Under the pieces are notes generated by a model. That model was not told where the DNA came from and searched no databases. It was given only the letters and a program-made list of their open reading frames with translations. A program made the translations under genes and the position numbers. A DNA stretch of 64,000 nt from Bacillaceae bacterium JMAK1 (GTDB lineage: Bacteria > Bacillota > Bacilli > Bacillales > Marinococcaceae). Shown in pieces: positions 15,700 to 23,910 of the stretch; position 1 is the first letter of the stretch, and each line of letters starts with the position of its first letter. The stretch is from assembly GCA_012970285.1 (NCBI GenBank), contig JIBW01000007.1:452824-516823 (forward strand). Reading direction: 5' to 3'.

Positions 15700-15757
15700 A
15701 CAAAACTCCCGTAAATCCACTCTAAGTAGGAGAGGACATCGGGAGTTTTGTTTGTTT
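15700..15757 (+). terminator. Bidirectional terminator after thiM
   Basis: The 12-bp stem 15700-15711 with 15740-15751 has a 28-base loop and a T-rich tail. It also lies at the 3' end of the minus-strand small gene that stops at 15756. Confidence 0.8.
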
Positions 15758-15872
15758 AGACATCGCGTTTTGAAGAAGTCCTAAAGAAGACGAAAGCCAT
15801 ACCTGTACTAACTGCTACCATAATGAAAGAAAAACCGAGAATTGCTAACAAACCGGCTGGTGTCATCATCAT
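15756..15872 (-). CDS. 38-residue single-helix membrane protein
   Basis: A short gene with three tandem ATGs (15872, 15869, 15866) behind GAGAGGTTG. The product, MMMTPAGLLAILGFSFIMVA then VSTGMAFVFFRTSSKRDV, has one hydrophobic helix and a basic tail. I do not recognise the family. The support is the clean ribosome site, membrane-helix composition and fit between a terminator and an intergenic region. Confidence 0.5.
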   Translation of the reverse strand: MMMTPAGLLAILGFSFIMVAVSTGMAFVFFRTSSKRDV

Positions 15873-15967
15873 CAACCTCTCGACATAGTGACATCCTTAA
15901 CGTAAGTGTAGCGCTTTCAAATAAATTAAGCAAGAAATTTCAGTAAATTACAAAAGCAATCAACTAT

Positions 15968-15995
15968 ACGGGCAATCCCTCTTACGCATAGAGTA
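15968..15995 (+). promoter_or_regulatory. Candidate sigma-K promoter of the CotZ-like gene
   Basis: AC (15968-15969), a 17-bp spacer and CATAGAGTA (15987-15995) match the sigma-K consensus AC-N16-17-CATANNNTA exactly. It is 21 bp before the ATG at 16016. Confidence 0.7.
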
Positions 15996-16015
15996 TTGTA
16001 AAAGGAGGATGAGCT

Positions 16016-16507
16016 ATGGGCTGTCATAGTGGTAATAAAAAGCATGAGCCGAAGATTCCGTGTTTAGATCAACATCAACATCAATGCGGATGCGGTTGTT
16101 CGTGTGTCTGTAAAGAGGTCGAGTGGATTTTAAAGCATCAACTGGATGGATGTGCACAGTCTTGTTATTGCTTATCGTTAAAAAACGAAGGTAACTATGG
16201 GACAATTCCTGTTCTATTTAAAACATCGCATAATCATTTACTTTATGCGTTTGGGAAAGATCGCTTCGGTGAATCATTTGTTACCGTCTATTTTCGTGTT
16301 AAAGAAATTGACGATGAGGGGTGCGTTACACTTGAATTATTAAGACCTTCAACGCCAATTGTTATACAAGAAAACGCAACTCAAATTCCAATTCAAAGTG
16401 TGAATGTGGATCAAGTGCAGTTGCAAAGAACGTGGCAGTATGCAGTTGTGGATTGTCATGCACTTTGTCAAGTGCAGTGTCTAGATCCAAATTTAGTCAG
16501 ACGTTGA
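16016..16507 (+). CDS. CotY/CotZ-family Cys-rich spore coat protein
   Basis: This 163-residue protein is rich in cysteine: CGCGCSCVCKEVEWILKHQ, then GCAQSCYCLSL, and a late VDCHALCQVQC. This is the CotZ/CotY crust-protein pattern, in which cysteines crosslink the outer coat. The N-terminal His/Gln/Cys stretch (QHQHQCGCGC) could also bind metal. AAAGGAGG precedes ATG 16016, and a candidate sigma-K promoter supports late mother-cell expression. It is monocistronic. Confidence 0.9.
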   Translation: MGCHSGNKKHEPKIPCLDQHQHQCGCGCSCVCKEVEWILKHQLDGCAQSCYCLSLKNEGNYGTIPVLFKTSHNHLLYAFGKDRFGESFVTVYFRVKEIDDEGCVTLELLRPSTPIVIQENATQIPIQSVNVDQVQLQRTWQYAVVDCHALCQVQCLDPNLVRR

Positions 16508-16583
16508 AACTTCTTATACCGATGAAACGTAAAAAGAGTGTTAGAATAAACGTAGATAATCGTCGCAAGAGGAGATGAATAAC

Positions 16584-16886
16584 TTGAATACATCATCGGT
16601 TCTCAAGTGGGTCACAGGTGGTATAGAGGCATTGTTTGCAATTCCTATATTAGGGTGGTTCATTTATACGCATACGTTTCCTAGTTTATTTTTAGTACTC
16701 CTTGGACTTCACATCGTAACGTTAGTCCTCAGTATAAAAGATGGTAAAAACAAACACGGCAGTATTTTAGGAATTGTAACGGCTTGCCTTGCTTGGATTC
16801 CGATCCTCGGTTGGGTGATGCACATTATAACAGCGGTGTTGCTCATGCTTGACGCAAAGCGTTCAGAACGAGCAATCGAAATGTAA
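16584..16886 (+). CDS. Small four-helix membrane protein of unknown function
   Basis: A 100-residue hydrophobic protein with helices around residues 9-28, 31-50, 58-75 and 77-93, linked by a basic turn (SIKDGKNKHG). The start is set at TTG 16584, nine bases after GAGGAG; the ATG at 16575 touches the Shine-Dalgarno and is unlikely to be used. I recognise no family with confidence. Confidence 0.6.
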   Translation: MNTSSVLKWVTGGIEALFAIPILGWFIYTHTFPSLFLVLLGLHIVTLVLSIKDGKNKHGSILGIVTACLAWIPILGWVMHIITAVLLMLDAKRSERAIEM

Positions 16887-16916
16887 AAAAGGCTAACAAA
16901 TTTGTTAGCCTTTTTT
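16885..16916 (+). terminator. Rho-independent terminator
   Basis: The perfect stem GGCTAACAAA / TTTGTTAGCC (16891-16910) is flanked by A6 and T6. Confidence 0.92.
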
Positions 16917-16943
16917 ATATAACAACTGTAGACAAAATCAATC

Positions 16944-16952
16944 TGTTATAAT
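16944..16952 (+). promoter_or_regulatory. Extended -10 promoter of the yhfH-like gene
   Basis: TGTTATAAT (16944-16952) is a perfect TGn-TATAAT extended -10; no good -35 is present. It lies 42 bp before ATG 16995. Confidence 0.6.
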
Positions 16953-16994
16953 ACAATAGCTGTACAAGGAAAATTAAACGAGGAGGAACGAACG

Positions 16995-17120
16995 ATGAAA
17001 AAAACTGAACTTTTAAAAGAGTCAAACCGATGTCAGGATTGTGGGGAGAAGCTTCCGACAAAAGCGGATCGTTTCTTTACTCAGTGTGAACGTTGTTTAC
17101 GACATGTCGAGCATAGCTAA
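16995..17120 (+). CDS. YhfH-like small zinc-ribbon protein
   Basis: A 41-residue protein, too short for most gene-length filters. It has CQDCGEKL then RFFTQCERCL: two CxxC knuckles 15 residues apart, as in the YhfH family. A Zn2+-binding ribbon is expected; the function is unknown. GAGGAGGAAC precedes ATG 16995, an extended -10 promoter lies upstream and a terminator immediately follows, so it is a complete monocistronic unit. Confidence 0.75.
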   Translation: MKKTELLKESNRCQDCGEKLPTKADRFFTQCERCLRHVEHS

Positions 17121-17145
17121 ACACCAGGATTCCTGGTGTTTTTAC
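17121..17145 (+). terminator. Terminator of the yhfH-like gene
   Basis: The perfect stem ACACCAGGA / TCCTGGTGT (17121-17139) with a 1-base loop is followed by T5. Confidence 0.85.
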
Positions 17146-17154
17146 GTTGTTGAG

Positions 17155-17190
17155 GAAGCTCTAGTTTACAGAACTGGGGCTTTCTTTTTT
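17155..17190 (+). terminator. Second, wobble-paired terminator hairpin
   Basis: GAAGCTCTAGTT (17155-17166) pairs with AACTGGGGCTTTC through two G-U pairs and one bulge and is followed by TTTCTTTTTT-like tract. It backs up the preceding terminator. Confidence 0.55.
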
Positions 17191-17203
17191 ATTTGTTACG
17201 AAA

Positions 17204-17231
17204 GAAAAGGCTACCAATTGGTAGCCTTTTC
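17204..17231 (-). terminator. Terminator of isocitrate lyase
   Basis: The fully palindromic GAAAAGGCTACC / GGTAGCCTTTTC hairpin lies directly after the aceA stop on the minus strand, with a T-rich downstream arm. Confidence 0.8.
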
Positions 17232-17239
17232 TCGCTGTA

Positions 17240-18505
17240 TTAGAACTGTTCAGTCTCAGTAGAGCCCGCAAGAGCTGTCGTGGAAGAAGTGCCAGAAGAG
17301 ATCGTTTGTGCGACTTCATCAAAGTACCCTGTACCAACTTCACGTTGATGCTTTGTTGCAGTATAGCCACGAGATTCAGCTGCAAATTCGTTTTGTTGTA
17401 GCTCAGAATAAGCTGCCATTCCGTGATCTCTGTACTTTTCTGCAAGATCAAACATGCTGTAGTTCAATGAGTGGAAGCCAGCGAGTGTAACGAACTGGAA
17501 TTTATAACCCATCTTTGCAAGCTCATCTTGATATTGCTCGATTGTTGCTTGATCAAGGTTTGCTTCCCAATTAAATGATGGAGAACAGTTGTAGGCGAGC
17601 ATTTTGTCTGGGAATTTTTCATGGATGGCATCCGCAAATGCTTGAGCTTCTTCTAAGCTCGGCTTAGACGTTTCACACCAGATGAGATCCGCGTAAGGCG
17701 CGTAAGCAAGACCGCGAGCGATTGCTTGGTCGATGCCTGCTTTTGTTCTATAGAACCCTTCAGACGTTCGTTCGCCAGTAATGAACTCTGCATCTGCGGG
17801 ATCGATGTCACTCGTAATTAAGTCTGCTGCATCGGCATCAGTACGAGCAATGAGCACAGTAGGGACGCCAGAAACATCAGCAGCAAGCCGTGCTGCAACT
17901 AAATTCTGTACTGCATTTTGTGTAGGAAGAAGAACTTTACCACCGAGATGACCACATTTCTTCTCAGAAGCGAGCTGGTCCTCTAAGTGAACACCAGAAG
18001 CACCTGCTTCAATCATGCCCTTTACAAGTTCGAAGACATTTAATTTTCCGCCAAATCCAGCTTCAGCATCAGCGACAATTGGCACGAAGTAGTCAATATC
18101 ACCTTTGCCTTCCATATGTTGAACTTGGTCTGCTCTTCGTAATGCGTTGTTAATTCGCTTTACAACTTGTGGTACAGAGTTTGCTGGATACAAGCTTTGA
18201 TCTGGATACATTTCACCAGCAATGTTTGCGTCAGCAGCTACTTGCCATCCGCTAAGATAAATCGCTTTCAATCCAGCTTTAACTTGTTGGACGGCTTGAT
18301 TACCTGTTAATGCGCCTAGCGCATGTACTTTATCCATAGAGTGTAATTGAGACCAAAGTTTGTTTGCCCCTGTTTTTGCAAGTGTGTGTTCAATTTCAAG
18401 TGAGCCGCGTAGTTTAAGCACTTCCTCTGCTGAATAAGGGCGCTCAATTCCGTTCCAACGCGATTCATTTTCCCACTGTTGTTGCAATTCTTTTTCTGTC
18501 GTCAT
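17240..18505 (-). CDS. aceA: Isocitrate lyase
   Basis: This 421-residue TIM-barrel enzyme cleaves isocitrate to glyoxylate and succinate, the first step of the glyoxylate bypass. The active-site loop [11 protein letters not shown] is intact, as are [24 protein letters not shown] and [17 protein letters not shown]. The start is ATG 18505 behind AAGGAGTTGGG; the longer frame to 18583 is promoter DNA. Malate synthase is not adjacent, unlike in many genomes. The upstream region has a TATAAT element and a palindrome (AACAAA-C-TTTGTT on the plus strand). Confidence 0.95.
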   Translation of the reverse strand: MTTEKELQQQWENESRWNGIERPYSAEEVLKLRGSLEIEHTLAKTGANKLWSQLHSMDKVHALGALTGNQAVQQVKAGLKAIYLSGWQVAADANIAGEMYPDQSLYPANSVPQVVKRINNALRRADQVQHMEGKGDIDYFVPIVADAEAGFGGKLNVFELVKGMIEAGASGVHLEDQLASEKKCGHLGGKVLLPTQNAVQNLVAARLAADVSGVPTVLIARTDADAADLITSDIDPADAEFITGERTSEGFYRTKAGIDQAIARGLAYAPYADLIWCETSKPSLEEAQAFADAIHEKFPDKMLAYNCSPSFNWEANLDQATIEQYQDELAKMGYKFQFVTLAGFHSLNYSMFDLAEKYRDHGMAAYSELQQNEFAAESRGYTATKHQREVGTGYFDEVAQTISSGTSSTTALAGSTETEQF

Positions 18506-18523
18506 GTTTCCCAACTCCTTTGT

Positions 18524-18574
18524 ATTATAACAGTTAGTTCTTATGCTATTTAATATATAACAACAAACTTTGTT
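18524..18574 (-). promoter_or_regulatory. aceA promoter with palindromic upstream element
   Basis: On the minus strand TGTTATAAT ends at 18524 (an extended -10). A perfect 6-bp inverted repeat with a 1-base spacer (18562-18574) lies about 33 bp upstream of it. Position and symmetry fit an operator or activator site; the factor is unknown. Confidence 0.4.
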
Positions 18575-18631
18575 ATGCAACACTTTTTCGTCAATTCATA
18601 CAATTATTTTAATTTAGGTATGAAAGGACCA

Positions 18632-18663
18632 TAAAAAAACCTTGATCACTAGGATCAAGGTTT
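18632..18663 (-). terminator. Terminator of the 3D-domain gene
   Basis: The stem AAACCTTGATC / GATCAAGGTTT (18637-18663) is followed on the minus strand by a T-run (A-run 18632-18639 on the plus strand). Confidence 0.88.
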
Positions 18664-18673
18664 AGAAGTATAG

Positions 18674-19606
18674 TTAATTGAGAATGGTTACGCTCACCGT
18701 TTGACGACCGAAATTCAATGCTTCTTCACGAGTCGGGACGTGTAGGTCAATCTTATTTCCATTGATTGCACCACCTGTGTCTCCAGCAATGGCTTCTCCG
18801 TATCCTTCAACGTAAACGCGACTACCTAGAGGAATGACACTAGGGTCAACGGCAACGACATTTGCATGTGGATCATTTCTTAAATCAATTCCTGTGGCTG
18901 TAATACCTGAGCATCCATCACAATAAGCGGTATATGCAGTTGCTTCCATTTGAATGGTTGTTCCTTCAGGGCTGCTAGATGAGTCATTGCTTTGTGACTC
19001 AGTGGCTGTAGCTTCTTCAGTGCTAGCTGTAGCAGGTTCCTGTTCAGACTCTTCAGTTGCTTCAGGTTCTTGTTCAGTTGTAGCAGCAGGACTAAAGTTC
19101 ATCATCGCGGAAAATGTTTTCGGTCCAGCGACACCGTCAGCAGAAAGTCCAGCATCGGATTGGAATCCTTTTACCGCTTCTTCAGTTAGTGGCCCAAAAA
19201 CCCCATCAACTGTGCTACCGAAATATCCAAATGCTTGAAGATCACTTTGCAAATGTTCAACGAGCGTATTTTCATCGCCCTTCTCTAGACTATATAAGGC
19301 ACTCAATGTTTGAGGTCCAGCAATTCCATCTACGAGCAAATCTTTCGCTTCTTGATAACTAGAAACTGCATCCTGTGTAGTTGAGTCAAAGACTCCATTT
19401 GCATCGTCTGCAGATAAGTATTCCGCCTCAACGAGTAACTCTTGCAACTTTTCAATGTGTTCGTGTTCCATTCCATCTTGCAAATTCTCACTACCAAAAT
19501 CGCTAGCATCTGCTGTTAGAGGCACAAAAAGCAGTGCAACGAGTGTTACTGCAATTGCAACAAAATGAGAACGGTGGATCTGTTCAACAAATTTCAATTT
19601 CCCCAT
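18674..19606 (-). CDS. Secreted peptidoglycan-binding protein with C-terminal 3D domain (YocH-like)
   Basis: This 310-residue protein has a signal peptide (hydrophobic about 16-33, cleavage near ADAS). Two PG_binding_1 repeats follow, about residues 50-105 (DSTTQDAVSSYQEAKDL...VDGIAGPQT) and 112-168 (GVFGPLTEEAVKGFQ...DGVAGPKT). Next come an acidic Ser/Thr/Glu linker and a 3D domain (about 217-310) with ATAYTAYCDGCSG, GSRVYVEGYG and AGDTGGAINGNKIDLHV, which holds the three aspartates that name the domain. It is probably a cell-wall lytic transglycosylase or accessory hydrolase of the YocH/Sps type. Two Cys (CDGC) in the 3D domain are conserved in relatives. It is monocistronic. Confidence 0.85.
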   Translation of the reverse strand: MGKLKFVEQIHRSHFVAIAVTLVALLFVPLTADASDFGSENLQDGMEHEHIEKLQELLVEAEYLSADDANGVFDSTTQDAVSSYQEAKDLLVDGIAGPQTLSALYSLEKGDENTLVEHLQSDLQAFGYFGSTVDGVFGPLTEEAVKGFQSDAGLSADGVAGPKTFSAMMNFSPAATTEQEPEATEESEQEPATASTEEATATESQSNDSSSSPEGTTIQMEATAYTAYCDGCSGITATGIDLRNDPHANVVAVDPSVIPLGSRVYVEGYGEAIAGDTGGAINGNKIDLHVPTREEALNFGRQTVSVTILN

Positions 19607-19721
19607 GAAGCTAACTCCTCCTCTTGGCGTGCTTAGTCACTTGTATTATCACTAGCATCCTAGCAAGTAAATCAAGTGGGACACAAGAGGTTTGTGGACA
19701 ATTTAACAGCACTGAAAACAC

Positions 19722-19752
19722 CTTGTAATATGTGAGACGTATTCATTACAAG
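19722..19752. repeat. Perfect 8-bp inverted repeat in the gap upstream of the 3D-domain gene
   Basis: CTTGTAAT (19722-19729) and ATTACAAG (19745-19752) flank 15 bases. It does not match the WalR direct-repeat pattern. The rest of 19607-19838 shows no gene. Confidence 0.4.
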
Positions 19753-19838
19753 TCTGGTACGGTTGTAACAAAGTCGGAGTTTGTTAGTCCTTGTCGCAAT
19801 TGCAGTACTTTCTTACGGAAAAACATGAACCTTAAAGC

Positions 19839-20978
19839 TTATTTCTTGTCAGGTGACGCTTCTTCAATAAAACCATGTCGAATAAACTGCTCGATGTCTG
19901 TAATCACACCGATATCTTTTAAAATGGTGAGAATGACCAAAAGTGCGGGACCTAAGAACAATCCAATCACACCGAGAACTTGAAACCCAACAAACAAGGA
20001 GAAGAGAACAGCAAGCGTGTTGAGGTTCATACTTACAGATAACACTTTTGGCTCAAGCGACTGGCGTACAATGACGACGACGATATAAAGTACGAGCAGA
20101 GAAATGCCTAAGAAAATGTCTCCCGTAACGAGACTATAAATTCCCCAAGGTATAAGAATGGTTCCAGTTCCTAAATAAGGTAGAATTTCTGCCAAACCAG
20201 TTATGAGAGCGAGAGTAATTGCGTATTCAACGTCTAAGACTAACAATCCAATTAAAACGATAATGGTCGTTATGGTCATTAGAATCAATTGGGCACGGAT
20301 AAATCCCCAAACTCTCGTTTTTACTTGCTCCATAAACAAGACGAATTTCGTTTGAATTCCAATTGGAATGCGACTTTGTAAGCTCGCTTTCATCGTGCCG
20401 ATATCTTTACCGATAAAGTAAACGGCAAGAATAACAAAAATAAAGGCAAACAAGAATACGGGTATTCCGGATACGATGTTCGTCATACCGTTAGCAATCG
20501 ACTGGGCGAAGTTGCCTAAAATACTACCTAATTGGTTACCAAGCTCCGTGATCCCTTGCTGCAACGTTTGCTGTTGTTCAGAAGATAGGTTATCGATAAA
20601 CCAATTCATTTCTTGCCAAATTGGCAAGATCAGTTGATTGAACATTTGTTGTAATTGCATGGCTCCTTGTTCAATCCAACCAGGAAGTTGATCAGAAATT
20701 TGCTGCACGATATAAATAATCAAAAACGTAATTCCTGTGATGATCCCTCCAAGTACAGAGATTCCGATGAGTACAGTTGTTAAAGAAGCTAGTGTTGACG
20801 GAAACTTGAATTTGATCTTTAATACCTTAAGCAACGGGGAGAATAGCCAAGCAATGAATGCAGCAATGACAAATGGATACGAAATCCGAAACAAATACGC
20901 TGACACGAGTAATGCAACAATCGCTGCGATAAATACACCAACAGCTCTCGCTACAACAAAAGCTTGTTCTTTAGTCAT
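19839..20978 (-). CDS. ytvI: AI-2E family transporter, sporulation protein YtvI type
   Basis: This 379-residue polytopic protein has N-terminal paired helices (about 5-80), a soluble amphipathic middle (QQISDQLPGWIEQGAMQLQQMFNQ...) and C-terminal helices. SLEPKVLSVSMNLNTLAVLFSLFVGFQ and GLFLGPALLVIL are AI-2E-family hallmarks, and overall similarity is to YtvI of Bacillus. The YtvI subgroup is linked to sporulation; other members act as Na+/H+-type transporters. The start is ATG 20978, with AAAGGG upstream; the frame to 21029 has no ribosome site. It lies 77 bp downstream of the ureohydrolase gene. Confidence 0.8.
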   Translation of the reverse strand: MTKEQAFVVARAVGVFIAAIVALLVSAYLFRISYPFVIAAFIAWLFSPLLKVLKIKFKFPSTLASLTTVLIGISVLGGIITGITFLIIYIVQQISDQLPGWIEQGAMQLQQMFNQLILPIWQEMNWFIDNLSSEQQQTLQQGITELGNQLGSILGNFAQSIANGMTNIVSGIPVFLFAFIFVILAVYFIGKDIGTMKASLQSRIPIGIQTKFVLFMEQVKTRVWGFIRAQLILMTITTIIVLIGLLVLDVEYAITLALITGLAEILPYLGTGTILIPWGIYSLVTGDIFLGISLLVLYIVVVIVRQSLEPKVLSVSMNLNTLAVLFSLFVGFQVLGVIGLFLGPALLVILTILKDIGVITDIEQFIRHGFIEEASPDKK

Positions 20979-21055
20979 GAAAGTATCGCCCTTTCTGCAG
21001 CAAGGGTAGGTGTCGTGAGCAATGCTCATTCACTAAGCCTACAAATCATATTCTA

Positions 21056-21994
21056 TTATATACGTTCAGCATGCCCAGCTAGTACATAAAGAATAACGGT
21101 CGATGCAAGGTGGGAGGAGAAATCGGTTGGATCTTGTTGAGGATATACTTCAACGAAGTCCATTCCACAGAGCCCTTGTTTACCGAGTTCATGGATGACA
21201 GTCAGTAGCTCATAAGAAGTTAGACCGTTCGTGTCTACTGGGCCTCCTGGATTGTATGCGTGATCTAAAACATCACTACAGATCGATAAGTAAACGGCAT
21301 CGACGTCTTTACTCGCTTGTGCATATAAGTCACGAGCAAGTGCACGTAAATCGTTCGCTTCTTTAAATTCATTAACCGTTCTTGTAATCGCACCAGCATT
21401 ACGCGCGAATTTACCACTTTCGGGTTTATTTCTTGGACCGTGAATACCTGCATGAACGAGTGAAGAGTTCACAACAGCGTCCAGTTCATAGAGCCTTGCA
21501 AAAGGAGTGTTCCGTGCATACAAATCACCATTAAAGTCGTTCATGTTGTCATAGTGGGCGTCGAGGTGAATAATACCGAGTTTTTTGCCAGGATTGCTTT
21601 CTGCCCATCCTTTTATAATGGGATACGTAATGCTATGGTCACCACCTAAGGCTACCGGGAAAACATGTTTATTCCAGATGTTTTTTGAAAAGGAAGTAAT
21701 TCGATGCATCGTATTCTCTACTTCGGCAGGGATAATATCTACGTCTCCCATATCTGCAAGAGATAACGATTCGAATACATCAATGTGATTGAGTTCAGGT
21801 AAATAGCCACTGTACCTAGCGGATGCAAGTCGCATTGATTTTGGTCCGAGTTCAACTCCAGTGTAATCTCCCCACGTGACACCACCTTCCCAAGGAACGC
21901 CGTAAATGACAACGTCTGCTCCTCGTGAATCTTTATCAACAGCCCATTTGGCCCCAAGAAAGGTCGGTGTGTTGCCGTATACATATTCACTCAC
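21056..21994 (-). CDS. Ureohydrolase (arginase/agmatinase family) with a Cys in the metal site
   Basis: A 312-residue arginase-fold enzyme. The first two metal motifs are intact: GGDHS (H120) and HLDAHYDN (D145, H147, D149). The third, normally S-x-D-x-D-x-x-D, reads SICSDVLDHAYNPGGP, so C239 replaces the first aspartate while D241 and D244 remain. The substrate is therefore unclear; agmatine, guanidinobutyrate, guanidine or formiminoglutamate are family options. C-terminal GMDFVEVYPQQDPTDFSSHLA matches a subgroup that may share this cysteine. The start is GTG 21994 behind GGAGGG. It lies 17 bp after lplJ and is probably co-transcribed with it. Confidence 0.8.
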   Translation of the reverse strand: MSEYVYGNTPTFLGAKWAVDKDSRGADVVIYGVPWEGGVTWGDYTGVELGPKSMRLASARYSGYLPELNHIDVFESLSLADMGDVDIIPAEVENTMHRITSFSKNIWNKHVFPVALGGDHSITYPIIKGWAESNPGKKLGIIHLDAHYDNMNDFNGDLYARNTPFARLYELDAVVNSSLVHAGIHGPRNKPESGKFARNAGAITRTVNEFKEANDLRALARDLYAQASKDVDAVYLSICSDVLDHAYNPGGPVDTNGLTSYELLTVIHELGKQGLCGMDFVEVYPQQDPTDFSSHLASTVILYVLAGHAERI

Positions 21995-22011
21995 GATTAT
22001 CCCTCCAGCAC

Positions 22012-23004
22012 TTATTCTGAGATTAATTGAACGAGATCTTCAACGTCAATTGCACCAAAGTATTTCTTCATATTGAGCTCTTCTAAAGCTTTACGAACGT
22101 CATGTGCTTCGTGTTTTCTTCCTTTTAAGGTGTTTTCTACATCAGTAACATCACCTGTGCCGAAGAAGTCGCCGAAGATTGTCGCTTCTGTAATGGTACC
22201 TTTACGAACCTTTAATCGAAAGTCAACGAGACCTGCGGTAAATTTCTTTGAACGTTTAATGTCGTACGTCGGGGATTTGCCGTAATTCCAGTCCCAGTTT
22301 TTGTATCGTTCATTTGAGATTTCATGAATTTGTTTCCAGTCATCCTCGGTCAATGTATATCGTTCAAAGTTTTCGTAGCCATCAAAGATGTGTAATAAGA
22401 TCTTTTGTTTGAAATCTTCCATAGATAGAGGGTGATCAAGAAAGTCATTAATGTTAGCTACCCGGCTCCGAATGGATTTAATTCCTTTGGAGCGAATCTT
22501 TTCATCACTTACATTTAGTGCAGATACGACGTTTTCAATTTCGGAATCGAGCATGAGCGTACCGTGACTAAACATTCGTCCTTTCGTTGAAAACTGTGCA
22601 TTTCCAGAGATTTTTTTGCCATCTGCATGCAAGTCATTACGTCCGCTAAGTTCAGCTGGAATACCAAGTTGGTTTAACGCTTCAACGACAGGCTCGGTGA
22701 ATTTCTTGAAGTTGCTAAAACTGTTCCCGTCATCTTTCGTAATAAAACTAAAGTTAAGATTTCCGAGGTCATGGTAAACGGCTCCGCCTCCGGAAAGTCT
22801 GCGTACGACATGCAAATGATTTTCTTTTACATAATCACGATTAATTTCTTCGATTGTATTCTGGTTTTTACCAATAATAATCGAAGGTTCATTGATATAA
22901 AATAATAAGTAGGTTTCATCTTGGTTTAATTTCGTTAAGATGTACTCCTCAATTGCTAAGTTCAATGATGGATCGGTAACGTTTTGATTATCTACAAAGA
23001 TCAT
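22012..23004 (-). CDS. lplJ: Lipoate-protein ligase LplJ
   Basis: This 330-residue enzyme activates lipoate with ATP and attaches it to E2/GcvH lipoyl domains. The catalytic N-terminal domain (about 1-240) contains INEPSIIIGKNQNTIEEIN, the RRLSGGGAVYHDLGNLNFSF lipoyl-AMP motif, GRNDLHADGKKISGNAQ and HGTLMLD. A C-terminal accessory domain (about 250-330) follows. AAGGAGGCAATT precedes ATG 23004. It is the first gene ahead of the ureohydrolase on the minus strand. Confidence 0.93.
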   Translation of the reverse strand: MIFVDNQNVTDPSLNLAIEEYILTKLNQDETYLLFYINEPSIIIGKNQNTIEEINRDYVKENHLHVVRRLSGGGAVYHDLGNLNFSFITKDDGNSFSNFKKFTEPVVEALNQLGIPAELSGRNDLHADGKKISGNAQFSTKGRMFSHGTLMLDSEIENVVSALNVSDEKIRSKGIKSIRSRVANINDFLDHPLSMEDFKQKILLHIFDGYENFERYTLTEDDWKQIHEISNERYKNWDWNYGKSPTYDIKRSKKFTAGLVDFRLKVRKGTITEATIFGDFFGTGDVTDVENTLKGRKHEAHDVRKALEELNMKKYFGAIDVEDLVQLISE

Positions 23005-23081
23005 TGTAATTGCCTCCTTACGTGCTCCTTCTATTGTATAAAAGCTTGTTCATCATTGCACGTTTTCTGATTCTTTTATGC

Positions 23082-23087
23082 TATACT
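23082..23087 (+). promoter_or_regulatory. -10 element upstream of the 86-residue membrane gene
   Basis: TATACT (23082-23087), preceded by TGC, forms an extended -10 element 22 bp before ATG 23110. A TTGCAC 20 bp upstream is spaced too widely to be a good -35. Confidence 0.4.
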
Positions 23088-23109
23088 TGAACAAATAAGG
23101 AGTGATGAT

Positions 23110-23370
23110 ATGGGTACGCTAAGTCAAATTTGGCGGGATAATGCCGACGAGCTCGTGAACGCATTGCGTGTTCATAAAAAAGAAATTATAATCGCAATTA
23201 CAATTCTGATAATTGCGTCAATCGCTGGTGCGCTAACAAGCCAATTTATTGATTCTGGTCGTAATGGAATCATTCGCTTTTATATTGGTGGGATTTTTAC
23301 TTCATTTGTTTTATTTGGTCTGTATTTAACGATCGACCAAGCGATTCGTGGTCGTAAGGTCATTGAATAA
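23110..23370 (+). CDS. Two-helix membrane protein of unknown function
   Basis: An 86-residue protein with an amphipathic N-terminal helix (SQIWRDNADELVNALRVHKKE) followed by two membrane helices (about 25-45 and 53-75) and a basic end (RGRKVIE). GGAGTGATGAT precedes ATG 23110. No family is recognised. Confidence 0.6.
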   Translation: MGTLSQIWRDNADELVNALRVHKKEIIIAITILIIASIAGALTSQFIDSGRNGIIRFYIGGIFTSFVLFGLYLTIDQAIRGRKVIE

Positions 23371-23460
23371 ACGCATATTGACTTTAAGAACTGGTTAGTT
23401 AATGTAGGATTAAAATCGATAAAAAGGGGGAACGAGATTCACAAGAAAGGATGATAACGA

Positions 23461-23685
23461 ATGACAGTAACAAAAGATGAAGTGCGTCAACTTGTTGATC
23501 GATTAACTGAAGAGAACTTAGATGAAGTGTATAACTACTTGAAAGATCTCTTAGATAATGAAGAGGTAGAACTAACCGATTCTGAAATAGAAGGCATTCA
23601 TGACCAAGACGCTTATTATGCGAATGAAGAAGAAGCTTCTGAAGTACAGAAGGTGAAAGATCTCTCTTCTAGAGGGCAACTGTAA
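23461..23685 (+). CDS. Small acidic helical protein of unknown function
   Basis: This 74-residue acidic protein begins VTKDEVRQLVDRLTEENLDEVYNYLKDLL. That layout resembles the helical C-terminal part of small antitoxin-like proteins, but no toxin gene is adjacent and no DNA-binding domain precedes it. GGATGATAACG lies before ATG 23461. No function can be assigned. Confidence 0.55.
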   Translation: MTVTKDEVRQLVDRLTEENLDEVYNYLKDLLDNEEVELTDSEIEGIHDQDAYYANEEEASEVQKVKDLSSRGQL

Positions 23686-23696
23686 AGAAATCATCG

Positions 23697-23727
23697 GCTT
23701 ATGCTCATTCGGGTATAAGCTTTTTTT
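23697..23727 (+). terminator. Rho-independent terminator
   Basis: GCTTAT (23697-23702) pairs with ATAAGC (23715-23720) around a 12-base loop and is followed by T7. Confidence 0.75.
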
Positions 23728-23910
23728 AATGTCAAAGCAAATGAGACAATCTCTCAAAATCTCTTATGATCATGTGAAAGTTTGTGAAAGGGTTTTTTTC
23801 TGTTTAAGAAGTATCAGAAACGGTAAAACATTAACTAGGCAAGCAAGAACAATCAACAAGAACCATAAACAATTACATTTGGTTTTATAATTCTAAGGAG
23901 GAAATATATC

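Noticed and set aside
19607..19838. Open frame on the plus strand overlapping the ytvI 3' end
   Set aside because: No ribosome site and most of it is antisense to ytvI; the gap holds only an 8-bp inverted repeat.
23461..23685. Antitoxin of a toxin-antitoxin pair
   Set aside because: Only the helical part resembles antitoxins; no toxin gene adjoins and a terminator follows directly.
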